A stretch of DNA of 24,502 bases, taken from positions 1 to 24,502 of the forward strand of contig CAMBWL010000002.1 of NCBI GenBank assembly GCA_945871625.1. The letters run 5' to 3'. Shown here one piece after another: positions 1 to 7,659 of the stretch (position 1 is its first letter; every line of letters begins with the position of its first letter). A program made the translations under genes and the position numbers. The notes under the pieces were generated by a model. The model was not told where the DNA came from. It made no database searches and worked only from the letters and a program-made list of their open reading frames with translations. This DNA comes from Bifidobacterium breve (lineage in GTDB: Bacteria; Actinomycetota; Acidimicrobiia; Acidimicrobiales; Ilumatobacteraceae).

Positions 1-1
1 G

Positions 2-373
2 ATTCGAGCCGTCAGCGACAATGTGCAACTTGCTTCCGCAACCGGTATCGACACACGAAAGGTAATTAAAGTTGTGTGGTTCGCCGGCGGTGCTCTCGCA
101 GCTACAGGCGGAATTTTCAGGGGGCTTGACGAGCAAGTCAGTTTCTCGATGGGTTCAGATCTTTTATTTCTGATGTTCGCCGGCATTACCTTGGGTGGCC
201 TAGGTTCGGCATTCGGCGCACTTATCGGTGGCTTCTTCATCGGAATTTTCGTCGAGATGTCGTCATTGTTTGTGCCAAGTGAGTTGAAGGTGGCGCCTGC
301 GTTGTTTATCTTGATTGTTGTTTTGATCGTTCGGCCGCAAGGAATTTTGGGCAAGAGTCAGAGAGTCGGCTGA
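2..373 (+). CDS. livH: Branched-chain amino acid ABC transporter permease LivH, 3' part
   Basis: This is the C-terminal part of an inner-membrane permease of the LivH family, half of the channel of a branched-chain amino acid type importer. The reading frame is open from base 2, so the gene begins before the window. The first visible codons read IRAVSDN, continuing into VQLASATGIDTRK, which matches the cytoplasmic loop that contacts the ATPase in LivH proteins. Hydrophobic segments follow (AGGALAATGGIFRG, LLFLMFAGITLGGLGSAFGA, ALFILIVVLIV), and the protein ends in the family-typical VRPQGILGK tail. A GTG at 23 is an internal valine, not a start. The stop lies 1 nt before the livM start, so the two permeases are almost certainly translated from one message. 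Confidence 0.93.
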   Translation: MRAVSDNVQLASATGIDTRKVIKVVWFAGGALAATGGIFRGLDEQVSFSMGSDLLFLMFAGITLGGLGSAFGALIGGFFIGIFVEMSSLFVPSELKVAPALFILIVVLIVRPQGILGKSQRVG

Positions 374-374
374 G

Positions 375-1379
375 ATGGACTGGAACCAGATTTTTCAAAA
401 CACGGTCCGAGCGGCAGTTGGTGTTGACACGATCTATTTTGCTATTGCTGCATTGGGGTTAAATATTCAATTCGGCTACACAGGTCTGGTTAATTTCGGG
501 CAAGCCGCATTCATGGCCTGTGGTTCATATGGTCTCGGCATGACTGCCCAGTATTTCGGTATCGGCCTGTGGTGGGGCATACCGCTAGGCATCATCTTTG
601 TGATTATTTTGGCGCTGATAGTTGGTATTCCAACTTTGCGTTTGCGAGCAGATTATCTAGCGATAGTTACTATTGCGACGGCTGAAATTGTTCGACTGTT
701 CGTGCGCTCGGTGAAGTTCAACAAGATCTTTGGGGGCACTGAAGGCATCAGCAACTTCAGCCGAGATTATCGAGAGTTAAACCCGTTCGAGCCAGGCACC
801 ACTTACGGCCTTGCGCCATTCACATTTAGTGGTTACACGCTGATCACAGTTTTAGTGGGTTGGACGCTGGTAGCGATCTTTGCTTTTTTCGTTTGGCAGT
901 TGATGCGCAGTCCATGGGGTCGAGTAATCAAGGGCATTCGCGAAGATGAAGACGCGGTTCGAAGTCTTGGCAAAAATGTGTATGCGTATAAAATGCAATC
1001 ACTGATCATTGGCGGCATCGTCGGCATGTTCGCCGGCATGGTGCTTTCATTAGACCGTGGTTCGGTGCAGCCCGACAACTACAGCCGCGATGTTACGTTC
1101 TACGTACTAACAGCACTAGTGCTTGGTGGTTTGGCAAAAGTTTCAGGATCTATCGTCGGCTCGATGTTGTTTTGGGTGTTGTTTGTCTTTTCTGACAATT
1201 TTTTACGCGAATTGACCCGCAATGGGCCCTTACGAATCGGCGATTTCACGGTTATTCAAAGCACCCAAGTGGGTGCGGTCAACTATATGTTGGTGGGCAT
1301 CGGCCTGATGATGCTGATGACTTACCGACCACAAGGCCTATTTGGCAATCGCAAAGAGATGGCGCTCGATGGTCGCTGA
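375..1379 (+). CDS. livM: Branched-chain amino acid ABC transporter permease LivM
   Basis: This 334-residue inner-membrane protein of the LivM family is the second half of the importer channel. Many hydrophobic segments are visible, for example around residues 55-85, 150-175, 210-230 and 255-275. Family marks include YLAIVTIATAEIVR, the GGTEGI loop, the cytoplasmic loop GRVIKGIREDEDAVRSLG that docks on the ATPase, and the C-terminal YRPQGLFG. Length is normal for actinobacterial LivM. The ATG start follows the livH stop by 1 nt, and the 3' end overlaps the likely livG start by 11 nt. This is a compact livHMGF operon. The transported solute cannot be read from the permease alone; amino acids, urea and short amides are all carried by relatives. 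Confidence 0.95.
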   Translation: MDWNQIFQNTVRAAVGVDTIYFAIAALGLNIQFGYTGLVNFGQAAFMACGSYGLGMTAQYFGIGLWWGIPLGIIFVIILALIVGIPTLRLRADYLAIVTIATAEIVRLFVRSVKFNKIFGGTEGISNFSRDYRELNPFEPGTTYGLAPFTFSGYTLITVLVGWTLVAIFAFFVWQLMRSPWGRVIKGIREDEDAVRSLGKNVYAYKMQSLIIGGIVGMFAGMVLSLDRGSVQPDNYSRDVTFYVLTALVLGGLAKVSGSIVGSMLFWVLFVFSDNFLRELTRNGPLRIGDFTVIQSTQVGAVNYMLVGIGLMMLMTYRPQGLFGNRKEMALDGR

Positions 1380-2244
1380 TCGAATTTATACCGAAGTTGC
1401 GCGGGCCGCCAGAGATGGACTTGCAACCGTCGAGGCGGCACCTGGCGTAAAAAAGCCGGATCCGATTTTGACGGTAGATGGCGTACGTCGACATTTCGGC
1501 GGCATCCTCGCCGTAGACGTAAAGCATCTCGAAGTTCAACGCGGTTCGATAACAGCCTTGATCGGGCCTAATGGCGCAGGCAAAACGACTTTGTTTAATC
1601 TTCTTTCTGGTTTCGATACGCCAGACGTGGGCGAGTGGCGCTTTGACGGGCACAACATGAGTCGCGTTGTCGCACATAAGACAGCGAGCATGGGCATGGT
1701 CCGCACTTTTCAGTTGACAAAAAGTTTGACCAAGATGTCGGTGATCGAGAATATGAAACTTGGGGCAATGCACCAAAGTGGCGAAAAGTGGTGGAATGGA
1801 TTATTGCCCTTTACATGGCGAGCCCAAGAAAAGAAAATCGAAGAACGGGCCGATGCCCTGTTGGCGCGATTCAAAATGGATCACATGCGCAATGAATATG
1901 CAGGCACGCTTTCTGGTGGTCAGCGAAAGTTGCTTGAGATGGCTCGGGCTTTAATGACCCAACCACGACTTGTGATGCTGGACGAGCCGATGGCAGGGGT
2001 AAACCCGGCCCTTAAACAAAGTTTGAACGAACACATTCGAGGCTTGCGCGACGACGGTATGACAGTGCTCTTTGTTGAGCACGATATGGATATGGTCAAC
2101 GACGTCGCCGACTGGGTTGTTGTTATGGCCGAGGGCATGTTGATTGCCGAAGGAACACCCGAGCAAATCGGAAGCAATCCGCAAGTAATTGAGGCGTACT
2201 TGGGTACTCGCCAAGGTCAATCGCTGTTAGAAGAGCAATTATGA
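1369..2244 (+). CDS. livG: Branched-chain amino acid ABC transporter ATP-binding protein LivG
   Basis: This is one of the two cytoplasmic ATPases that power the Liv importer, 291 residues from the chosen ATG. Visible motifs are Walker A GPNGAGKT (residues 66-73), the Q-loop in RTFQ (112-115), signature LSGGQ (181-185), Walker B LVMLDEP (about 201-207) and an H-loop in FVEHDMDM. About 35 residues precede the ABC core (ADRIYTEVARAARDG), longer than in E. coli LivG. The frame extends to a TTG at 1342, but the ATG at 1369 is preferred because it needs only an 11-nt overlap with livM and has AAAGAG upstream. The 3' end shares ATGA with livF, which suggests translational coupling. Confidence 0.94.
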   Translation: MVADRIYTEVARAARDGLATVEAAPGVKKPDPILTVDGVRRHFGGILAVDVKHLEVQRGSITALIGPNGAGKTTLFNLLSGFDTPDVGEWRFDGHNMSRVVAHKTASMGMVRTFQLTKSLTKMSVIENMKLGAMHQSGEKWWNGLLPFTWRAQEKKIEERADALLARFKMDHMRNEYAGTLSGGQRKLLEMARALMTQPRLVMLDEPMAGVNPALKQSLNEHIRGLRDDGMTVLFVEHDMDMVNDVADWVVVMAEGMLIAEGTPEQIGSNPQVIEAYLGTRQGQSLLEEQL

Positions 2245-2975
2245 GCAACATCGTGCTCAATGTGCAAGAACTAGTGGCTGGTTACATTGCTGAAGTCAAC
2301 ATTCTTAACGGTTGCAACATCACGGTGTCACAAGGCGAGTTCGTCGGCATCATCGGACCAAATGGTGCAGGCAAGTCGACGGTTTTGAAAGCAATTCTTG
2401 GTGAGTGTTCAGTGCGCAGTGGGTCGGTGATGCTTGACGAAAAAGATATAGCCGGTCGTCGCTCGCACGAACTTGTCGAACGTGGAGTGGGCTATGTGCC
2501 ACAGAATCGCAACGTCTTTCCGAGCCTGACAGTCATCGAGAACTTAGAGATGGGTTGCTTTTTAAAACCGAACAACTTTAAGTCTCGATTTGAATACGTA
2601 ACCAAATTGTTTCCTCGGCTACTTGAGCGGGCATCAGTCAAGGCTGGGTCGCTTTCGGGTGGAGAACGGCAAATGGTGGCGATGGGTCGAGCATTGATGA
2701 TGGAACCGAAATTACTTTTGTTGGACGAACCATCTGCTGGCTTGTCGCCGGTATTGCAAGACGAAGTGTTTGTGCAATGCAAAAAAATTAATGCAGAAGG
2801 AATCGCAATTTTGATGGTCGAGCAAAACGCGCGCCGCTGCCTGCAGGTTGCCGATCGTGCCTACGTTCTTGACCAAGGCAAAAACGCTTACACGGGCACT
2901 GGTCGCGAATTGCTCGCCGACCCGAACGTGATCAAGCTGTACTTAGGCACTCTTGCTAAGGCAAGCGGGGGATAA
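2241..2975 (+). CDS. livF: Branched-chain amino acid ABC transporter ATP-binding protein LivF
   Basis: This is the second ATPase of the Liv importer, 244 residues. Walker A GPNGAGKST sits at residues 39-47, the Q-loop in YVPQNRNVFPSLTV near 85-98, the signature LSGGE at 138-142, Walker B LLLLDEP at about 158-164, and the H-loop region as MVEQNARRC. The YVPQ...FPSLTV spacing and the Q in VEQN in place of the usual EHD are typical of LivF rather than LivG. The start ATG overlaps the livG stop by 4 nt. It is the last gene of the + strand operon and is followed 7 nt later by a strong hairpin terminator. The substrate-binding gene lies on the other strand, converging on it. Confidence 0.95.
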   Translation: MSNIVLNVQELVAGYIAEVNILNGCNITVSQGEFVGIIGPNGAGKSTVLKAILGECSVRSGSVMLDEKDIAGRRSHELVERGVGYVPQNRNVFPSLTVIENLEMGCFLKPNNFKSRFEYVTKLFPRLLERASVKAGSLSGGERQMVAMGRALMMEPKLLLLDEPSAGLSPVLQDEVFVQCKKINAEGIAILMVEQNARRCLQVADRAYVLDQGKNAYTGTGRELLADPNVIKLYLGTLAKASGG

Positions 2976-2981
2976 AGAAAA

Positions 2982-3005
2982 GGCCCTGGACTTTCGTCCA
3001 GGGCC
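2982..3005. terminator. Convergent hairpin terminator between livF and the binding-protein gene
   Basis: A perfect 10-bp inverted repeat (GGCCCTGGAC, then TTTC, then GTCCAGGGCC) lies between the two converging genes. Read on the minus strand the loop is GAAA, a stable GNRA-type tetraloop, and the stem is followed by TTTTCTTTATC, so it looks like an intrinsic terminator for the binding-protein gene. On the plus strand it is followed by CTAACTTTT, a weaker T tract, so it probably also ends the livHMGF message. Confidence 0.85.
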
Positions 3006-3033
3006 CTAACTTTTAACGAATTCGAATTATTGG

Positions 3034-4392
3034 TTACTTACCAGCGTCGAAGTTCTCGCCGAGTGCGTTACCAATGTTTCCGTCAACACCATAGACCTTC
3101 TTCTTTGTTGGTCCTACACCGTTCTCCACCATTGTGCGGAGAATTCGTGAACCTTCATCGAATGTGATCAAGACGATTGCGTCTGGGTTTGCAGCTACGA
3201 CTTCGCCGACTTCAGCATCAAATGTTGTTGCCTTCGGATCGTAGATCTTCTTACCCTTGACTTCAATGCCTGCTGCTGTGAGCACTTCTTCGACAACATT
3301 GGCAAGACCGGTGCCGTAAGCATCGTCAAGAGCCATGATGTAGACCGATTGGTTGCCGTCAGCGACGATAATTTCTGCAAGAACTGCGCCCTGGAGGTCA
3401 TCCGGTGGTGCGTTGCGGAAGAAAAGACCGTTGTCTGCATAGCTAGTCAACTTAGGCGATGTGTTCGCTGGGCTGAACTGGACGACGCCTGCTGCAGTGA
3501 TCTTGTCGATTACTGTGAGCGAAACGCCAGATGATGCTGCACCGATGATGGCGTCAACACCTTCTTTGAGCAAACGATCTACTGTCACACTGGCTGTGTC
3601 AGTTGAAGTGTCACCAGAGTCTCCGGCGCTGTACTCAACTGGCTTGCCAAGAACGCCACCGTTGTCATTGAGTACTTGAATTGCGTACTCAACACCGGCG
3701 ATCATTGGAGCACCAAGGAATGCAAGGTTGCCAGTTTCTGGAAGCAAGCCACCAATTTTGAGAACGCCGTTGCCCTTGCGGGAAACGCCAGTCTCTGAAA
3801 GTGGCAATACTGCTGATTCTGGAGCATTTGCAAGTTGGTAAGTTGTCAATGTGTCATCAAGACGGTTGCCCGCACCAAATTGAAGGATGCCGTACGAAGC
3901 CTCAAGAGGCTCGCCGTTACCGTTCATTGTGTTTGGTCCTGAGAAGCCATCAAAGTCAACGTCACTCTTGGCCTTGACACCTGCGATGCAGTCTGCCCAG
4001 GTTGCTGGTGAACACTTTGCGCCATCTTTTGAAACAGCAACAATCTGGTCAGCAAGTGCGCTGCCGTCTGTGCCTGCTGCTTCTGCTGCAAGAGCAATCA
4101 ACAAAACTGCGTCAAATGATTCAGCTGTGTAGTTGAAGTCGGTGAGGGCTTCGTTGCCTTTGCCTGTCCAGAATGCGTTAACTGCATCCTTGAACTCTGA
4201 AGTGAGCTCCACAAGTGGAGTTGTTCCCTTCATGCCTGACAATTCGCTACCAGTTTCGTCAACGACTTCTGCCGTTGTCTCTTCTGTAACGACTTCTTCC
4301 GTTGCCGCATCGTCATCGCTGCCGCAAGCACCAGCCAAAAGGCTGAGACCGACAACAAGCGCGCCGAAACGACGTACTGTGTTTTTCTTCAT
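3034..4392 (-). CDS. Branched-chain amino acid type ABC transporter substrate-binding lipoprotein, circularly permuted
   Basis: This is the solute-binding lipoprotein of the Liv importer, 452 residues. A signal peptide (MKKNTVRRFG, hydrophobic core, LLAGAC) puts the lipidated cysteine at residue 23, followed by an acidic Thr/Glu linker to about 49. The order of the fold is odd. Residues 51-196 (GMKGTTPL, YTAESFDAVLLIALAAEAAG, CSPATWADC, FDGFSGPNTMNGNGEP, SYGILQFG) match what is normally the C-terminal third of the Peripla_BP_6/LivK family. Residues 209-452 (LKIGGLLPETGNLAFLG, NDNGGVLGKPVE, GAASSGVSL, FSPANTSP, AYGTGLA, VYGVDGN) match what is normally the N-terminal part, and the protein stops at ENFDAGK, where relatives continue into the GMKGT segment. 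The start has a good ribosome site (GGGGGAG, 7 nt before ATG). The gene converges on livF and ends in a terminator. The function call rests on family motifs; the ligand is unknown. Confidence 0.88.
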   Translation of the reverse strand: MKKNTVRRFGALVVGLSLLAGACGSDDDAATEEVVTEETTAEVVDETGSELSGMKGTTPLVELTSEFKDAVNAFWTGKGNEALTDFNYTAESFDAVLLIALAAEAAGTDGSALADQIVAVSKDGAKCSPATWADCIAGVKAKSDVDFDGFSGPNTMNGNGEPLEASYGILQFGAGNRLDDTLTTYQLANAPESAVLPLSETGVSRKGNGVLKIGGLLPETGNLAFLGAPMIAGVEYAIQVLNDNGGVLGKPVEYSAGDSGDTSTDTASVTVDRLLKEGVDAIIGAASSGVSLTVIDKITAAGVVQFSPANTSPKLTSYADNGLFFRNAPPDDLQGAVLAEIIVADGNQSVYIMALDDAYGTGLANVVEEVLTAAGIEVKGKKIYDPKATTFDAEVGEVVAANPDAIVLITFDEGSRILRTMVENGVGPTKKKVYGVDGNIGNALGENFDAGK

Positions 4393-4504
4393 TTATTTTC
4401 TCCCCCTAGGAGTAGGGCGACATTTTGTCACCCATGGGTTTGGACTTGTAAGCCTACGGAGGGGATTGCCGTAATCAACACAGTGATATTGCGAACTGTT
4501 TGAT

Positions 4505-5452
4505 TTAAGAGCGGTTCGCTGCCTTCTGTAGCCGTTCATTAATCGCCGATCCGATGCCTGCGGAGATTGGCTTGACTGCAATAATCACTTCTATATTGCG
4601 CTCATCAGCATCACGAAGTCGCGCGTAAAGACTGTGGGCGTATTGTGCCAAATCGTCAGCGAAATCCAGAATTTCAGACGTCGTGCCATGCTGCCTTAGT
4701 TCTAGCAAGCGAGTTTCTGCTCGCATTCGATCGTCGAATAGTTCGATTTTGCACTCTGGTGCGTAGTGCTTGTCGAGCATCCCCGATGCACGAGATTCAC
4801 CAGATGCCGGAACGACAGTGATTAGGCATTCTGTTTTAATCTGCTCAACCGTGATTGCGCCTGCTCGAAGCAATTGTGGTGGAGTCGTCGTGCAATCGAT
4901 GATCGTCGATTCAAGACCGATTGCGCATTCGCCGCCGTCCAAAATGAATTTGACATCATCACCAAGATCAGATGCGACATGCTCCGCGGTCGTTGGGCTG
5001 ACTTTGCCGAATCGATTAGCCGAAGGAGCGACGATTGCATCGTCAAGTCGCTTGAGAAGTTCCGTTGTGATTTTGTGATCAGGGCAACGAATTGCAACCG
5101 TGTTTCGACCACCAGTGATTTCGTCGCAGACTTTTTCATTTCTTTGAACAACGATGGTCAAAGGGCCTGGCCAATAATGATCGACGAGTGTTCTCGCTAC
5201 ATTCGGTAAATCCTTTGTCCATTTTTCTAAGTCGCTGATTTTCGCAATATGCAAAATCAACGGATGGTTTGATGGTCGCCCTTTGACCTTGAAGATTTTA
5301 TTGACGGCCGTTCGGCTTGAAGCGCGCGCAGCAAGACCATAAACTGTTTCGGTCGGTATCGCGACGAGTTCATCATCACGAAGTGCTGAGACGGCGGCTT
5401 CTATTGAAGACGACTTAGAACCATTCAAGATATTTGAGTCGCTAGGGCGCAC
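4505..5452 (-). CDS. L-threonylcarbamoyladenylate synthase, Sua5 type
   Basis: This cytoplasmic enzyme makes threonylcarbamoyl-AMP from threonine, bicarbonate and ATP for the t6A37 modification of ANN-reading tRNAs. From the chosen GTG it has 315 residues, the long Sua5 form. The YrdC domain shows PTETVYGL (about 33-40), KGRPSNHPL (about 57-65), WPGPLT, and APSANRFGKVSPT. The linker ASGMLDKHYAP matches the Sua5 SxGMxxxHYAP signature, and the C-terminal Sua5 domain has LYARLRDAD and GIGSAINERLQKAA. The frame stays open upstream to 5512, but GTG at 5452 overlaps the stop of the upstream hydrolase gene by 11 nt and gives a normal N-terminus; there is no clear Shine-Dalgarno, so the start is not certain. 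The pair with the hydrolase forms a minus-strand operon. Confidence 0.92.
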   Translation of the reverse strand: MRPSDSNILNGSKSSSIEAAVSALRDDELVAIPTETVYGLAARASSRTAVNKIFKVKGRPSNHPLILHIAKISDLEKWTKDLPNVARTLVDHYWPGPLTIVVQRNEKVCDEITGGRNTVAIRCPDHKITTELLKRLDDAIVAPSANRFGKVSPTTAEHVASDLGDDVKFILDGGECAIGLESTIIDCTTTPPQLLRAGAITVEQIKTECLITVVPASGESRASGMLDKHYAPECKIELFDDRMRAETRLLELRQHGTTSEILDFADDLAQYAHSLYARLRDADERNIEVIIAVKPISAGIGSAINERLQKAANRS

Positions 5453-6146
5453 AGAAGAACTCGAGAAGCGCGTCAATAAAACCAAAGTTTTCGGTTGATG
5501 CAAAATGGTCACAATTTTTTAAAATCACAAGTCTGCAATCTTTGAATGACTGTGCGAGACGGTCAGCTGGCAATACAAAATCGCGGTCGCCAACTGCAAG
5601 AATCACTTTGGCCTCGATCTTTTGAAGATCTTCTTGAGTCGGTGGACTTTTTCTCGGTCGTAATAGGGATGCGCGAAGGGCCAAAGGATCGTTATTCGGA
5701 CTCTTTGCGTAGTTGGCGAACTGACGAGCCAAAACATCGTTTGAGTCTGCTGTTCCGTCAATACCGCTGACGATTCGCGCCGTCTCGGTCGGATCGTGTG
5801 GCTTAAGAAGATCATCGCCTATGCCGACGAGCATCAACCGACGAAAATAGTTTGGATTATGCATTGCAGCATCCAGCAACGCGATCGCGCCAAGCGAAAA
5901 GCCGACTGCATCGACGCTCGTTGTGCGCGCGCCAATTGCGTTTCGAATTGGTGCCGAAAGATCTGCATAATCGGCTGGATCATGTGGTTTGTCGGATGTA
6001 CCGTGGCCTAAAAGGTCTACGCCGATGACGGTTGTGCCCGCATCATTAACGAGTTGCTCGACGCCCGACCTTTGCCAAGTGTCTCGATGTGAGCCACCCC
6101 AGCCGTGGACCATGAGCAAAGGAGGATTCGCACCATTTATATCCAC
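5442..6146 (-). CDS. Alpha/beta-fold hydrolase
   Basis: This 234-residue single-domain alpha/beta hydrolase has no signal peptide and is probably cytoplasmic. HGWGG (near residue 14) forms the oxyanion region, GVDLLGHGTSDKP is the typical strand-turn, GFSLG carries the nucleophilic serine, VGDRD supplies the acidic residue, and CDHFA the catalytic histidine. The cap region is small. The substrate cannot be deduced; similar proteins include esterases, C-C hydrolases and haloperoxidase-like enzymes. The start is GTG, without a ribosome site, but with TAGGCT 7 nt upstream on the same strand, so the transcript may be leaderless. It overlaps the following Sua5 gene by 11 nt and is divergent from guaB1. 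Confidence 0.85.
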   Translation of the reverse strand: MDINGANPPLLMVHGWGGSHRDTWQRSGVEQLVNDAGTTVIGVDLLGHGTSDKPHDPADYADLSAPIRNAIGARTTSVDAVGFSLGAIALLDAAMHNPNYFRRLMLVGIGDDLLKPHDPTETARIVSGIDGTADSNDVLARQFANYAKSPNNDPLALRASLLRPRKSPPTQEDLQKIEAKVILAVGDRDFVLPADRLAQSFKDCRLVILKNCDHFASTENFGFIDALLEFFCAP

Positions 6147-6152
6147 AGGGCG

Positions 6153-6159
6153 TAGCCTA
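6153..6159. promoter_or_regulatory. Overlapping divergent -10 boxes between the hydrolase and guaB1
   Basis: The seven bases TAGCCTA hold a -10-like box on each strand: TAGCCT on plus (6153-6158) and TAGGCT on minus (6159-6154). The minus box lies 7 nt from the hydrolase GTG, fitting a leaderless transcript. The plus box would give guaB1 a leader of about 30 nt containing its GGAGG site. This is inferred from box shape and spacing; no -35 consensus is evident. Confidence 0.45.
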
Positions 6160-6196
6160 TGGAGGCTTCAAAAAAGCCCCACTCGGAGGACTACTG

Positions 6197-7633
6197 ATGC
6201 GATTTTTGAACGACTCGCCTGCGTTCGACCTGACCTATAGCGATGTATTCATGGTTCCGAGTCTGTCCGCGGTTAGCTCGCGTTTGAAAGTCGACTTATC
6301 GACACCCGACAACATCGGTACGACCATTCCATTGGTGGTCTCGAACATGACCGCAATCGCTGGTCGCCGAATGGCAGAGACTGTGGCTCGTCGTGGTGGA
6401 GTCGTTGTGTTGCCGCAAGATATTCCGCTGGACGTCGTTGAGACAGTCGTGCAATTCGTGAAGTCTCGTCACACGGTGATTGATACACCGATCACGATGA
6501 AAGTTGACGGCACAGTTGGCGAGGCGCTGAGTTTGATTTATAAGCGAAGTCACGGTGCAGTGATCGTCGTTGACGACAACGATCGTCCTGCTGGTATTTT
6601 CACCGAGCGCGATTCTGTCGGGTTCGATCGATTCACCCAGATTCGCAATGTCATGAGCAGTGAAATGGTGACCTTGCAAGAGTCGCTGTCACCCCAAGAG
6701 ATGTTTGAAAAACTTACCGATGCACGACTGACCGTTGCGCCTGTGATCGACAAGGAATCGCGACTAGTTGGTGTGATTACAAGAAACGGCGCACTGCGCA
6801 GCACGATTTATAAGCCCGCCGTAGACCAGAGCGGCAAACTCTTAATTTCAGCTGCGGTTGGCGTCAACGCAGATCCCGCCGAGAGGGCGAAAAAACTCAA
6901 GCAAATGGGTGTGGATGTGATCGTCGTAGACACGGCACATGGGCATCAAGTTCGAATGCTCAAGGCCGTTACCGAAGTGCGCAAAGTTGTCGGCAACCTG
7001 AAACTGGTCGCCGGCAATGTCGTTACTGTTGAAGGCACTCGAGACCTGATTGAAGCTGGCGCTGACATTGTGAAAGTTGGTGTGGGTCCGGGCGCGATGT
7101 GTACGACACGAATGATGACAGGTGTCGGTAGACCACAGTTTTCGGCAGTTCTAGAATGCGCCCAAGTTGCAACCAGTTTGGGAAAGCATGTTTGGGCTGA
7201 TGGGGGTGTGCGTTATCCGCGCGATGTTGCCCTAGGTCTTGCGGCTGGCGCCGCAAATGTAATGTTTGGTTCGTTGCTGGCTGGCACATATGAGTCGGCA
7301 GCCGATACCTTGCGTGACACTAACGGTCGCCTCTACAAGGAAAGTTTCGGTATGGCTTCGAACCGTGCAGTCCGAAATCGAACACGAACCGAAAGCGCGT
7401 TTGAACGTGCTCGTAAAGAACTTTTTGAAGAAGGGATCAGTTCTTCACGGATGTACCTTGACTTGCAGCGCCCGAGCGTAGAGGACATCATCGACCAAAT
7501 TATTTCCGGAGTCAGATCATCATGCACCTACGCAGGCGCATCTAACATCGACGAATTTCATGATCGTGCCGTAATTGGCGTGCAGAGTGCATCTGGCTAC
7601 GACGAAGGTCGCGCGCAAGATACGAGTTGGTAA
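6197..7633 (+). CDS. guaB1: GuaB1-family IMPDH/GMP reductase protein with CBS pair
   Basis: This 478-residue (beta/alpha)8 nucleotide oxidoreductase of the actinobacterial GuaB1 group was long annotated as an IMP dehydrogenase-related protein. Mycobacterial GuaB1 has been reported to act as a GMP reductase (GMP to IMP with NADPH). Visible marks are LTYSDVFMVPS near residue 12, MTAIAGRRMAE near 51, two CBS repeats at about 95-205, the phosphate loop VGPGAMCTTRMMTGVGRPQ with catalytic Cys302, and WADGGVRYPRDV near 333. The R-M-M-T-G-V-G-R-P-Q loop differs from classical GuaB, which supports the GuaB1 assignment. GGAGG lies 8 nt before the ATG. It is the first gene of a plus-strand run with cmk 26 nt downstream, consistent with nucleotide-pool control. 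Confidence 0.9.
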   Translation: MRFLNDSPAFDLTYSDVFMVPSLSAVSSRLKVDLSTPDNIGTTIPLVVSNMTAIAGRRMAETVARRGGVVVLPQDIPLDVVETVVQFVKSRHTVIDTPITMKVDGTVGEALSLIYKRSHGAVIVVDDNDRPAGIFTERDSVGFDRFTQIRNVMSSEMVTLQESLSPQEMFEKLTDARLTVAPVIDKESRLVGVITRNGALRSTIYKPAVDQSGKLLISAAVGVNADPAERAKKLKQMGVDVIVVDTAHGHQVRMLKAVTEVRKVVGNLKLVAGNVVTVEGTRDLIEAGADIVKVGVGPGAMCTTRMMTGVGRPQFSAVLECAQVATSLGKHVWADGGVRYPRDVALGLAAGAANVMFGSLLAGTYESAADTLRDTNGRLYKESFGMASNRAVRNRTRTESAFERARKELFEEGISSSRMYLDLQRPSVEDIIDQIISGVRSSCTYAGASNIDEFHDRAVIGVQSASGYDEGRAQDTSW

Positions 7634-7659
7634 TTGATGCGGACGCAAGCTCCTCGACG

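Noticed and set aside
1279..1776. 165-residue open frame on the minus strand
   Set aside because: It lies opposite livM/livG, whose family motifs are unmistakable, and its translation has no recognisable domain.
3034..4392. Reading the binding protein as truncated or frameshifted
   Set aside because: The frame is intact with signal peptide and terminator, and both parts of the fold are present, only in exchanged order.
4415..4433. Imperfect hairpin GGGCGACA-TTT-TGTCACCC upstream of the binding-protein gene
   Set aside because: It has a mismatch and short stem; it could be an operator or chance, and nothing else supports it.
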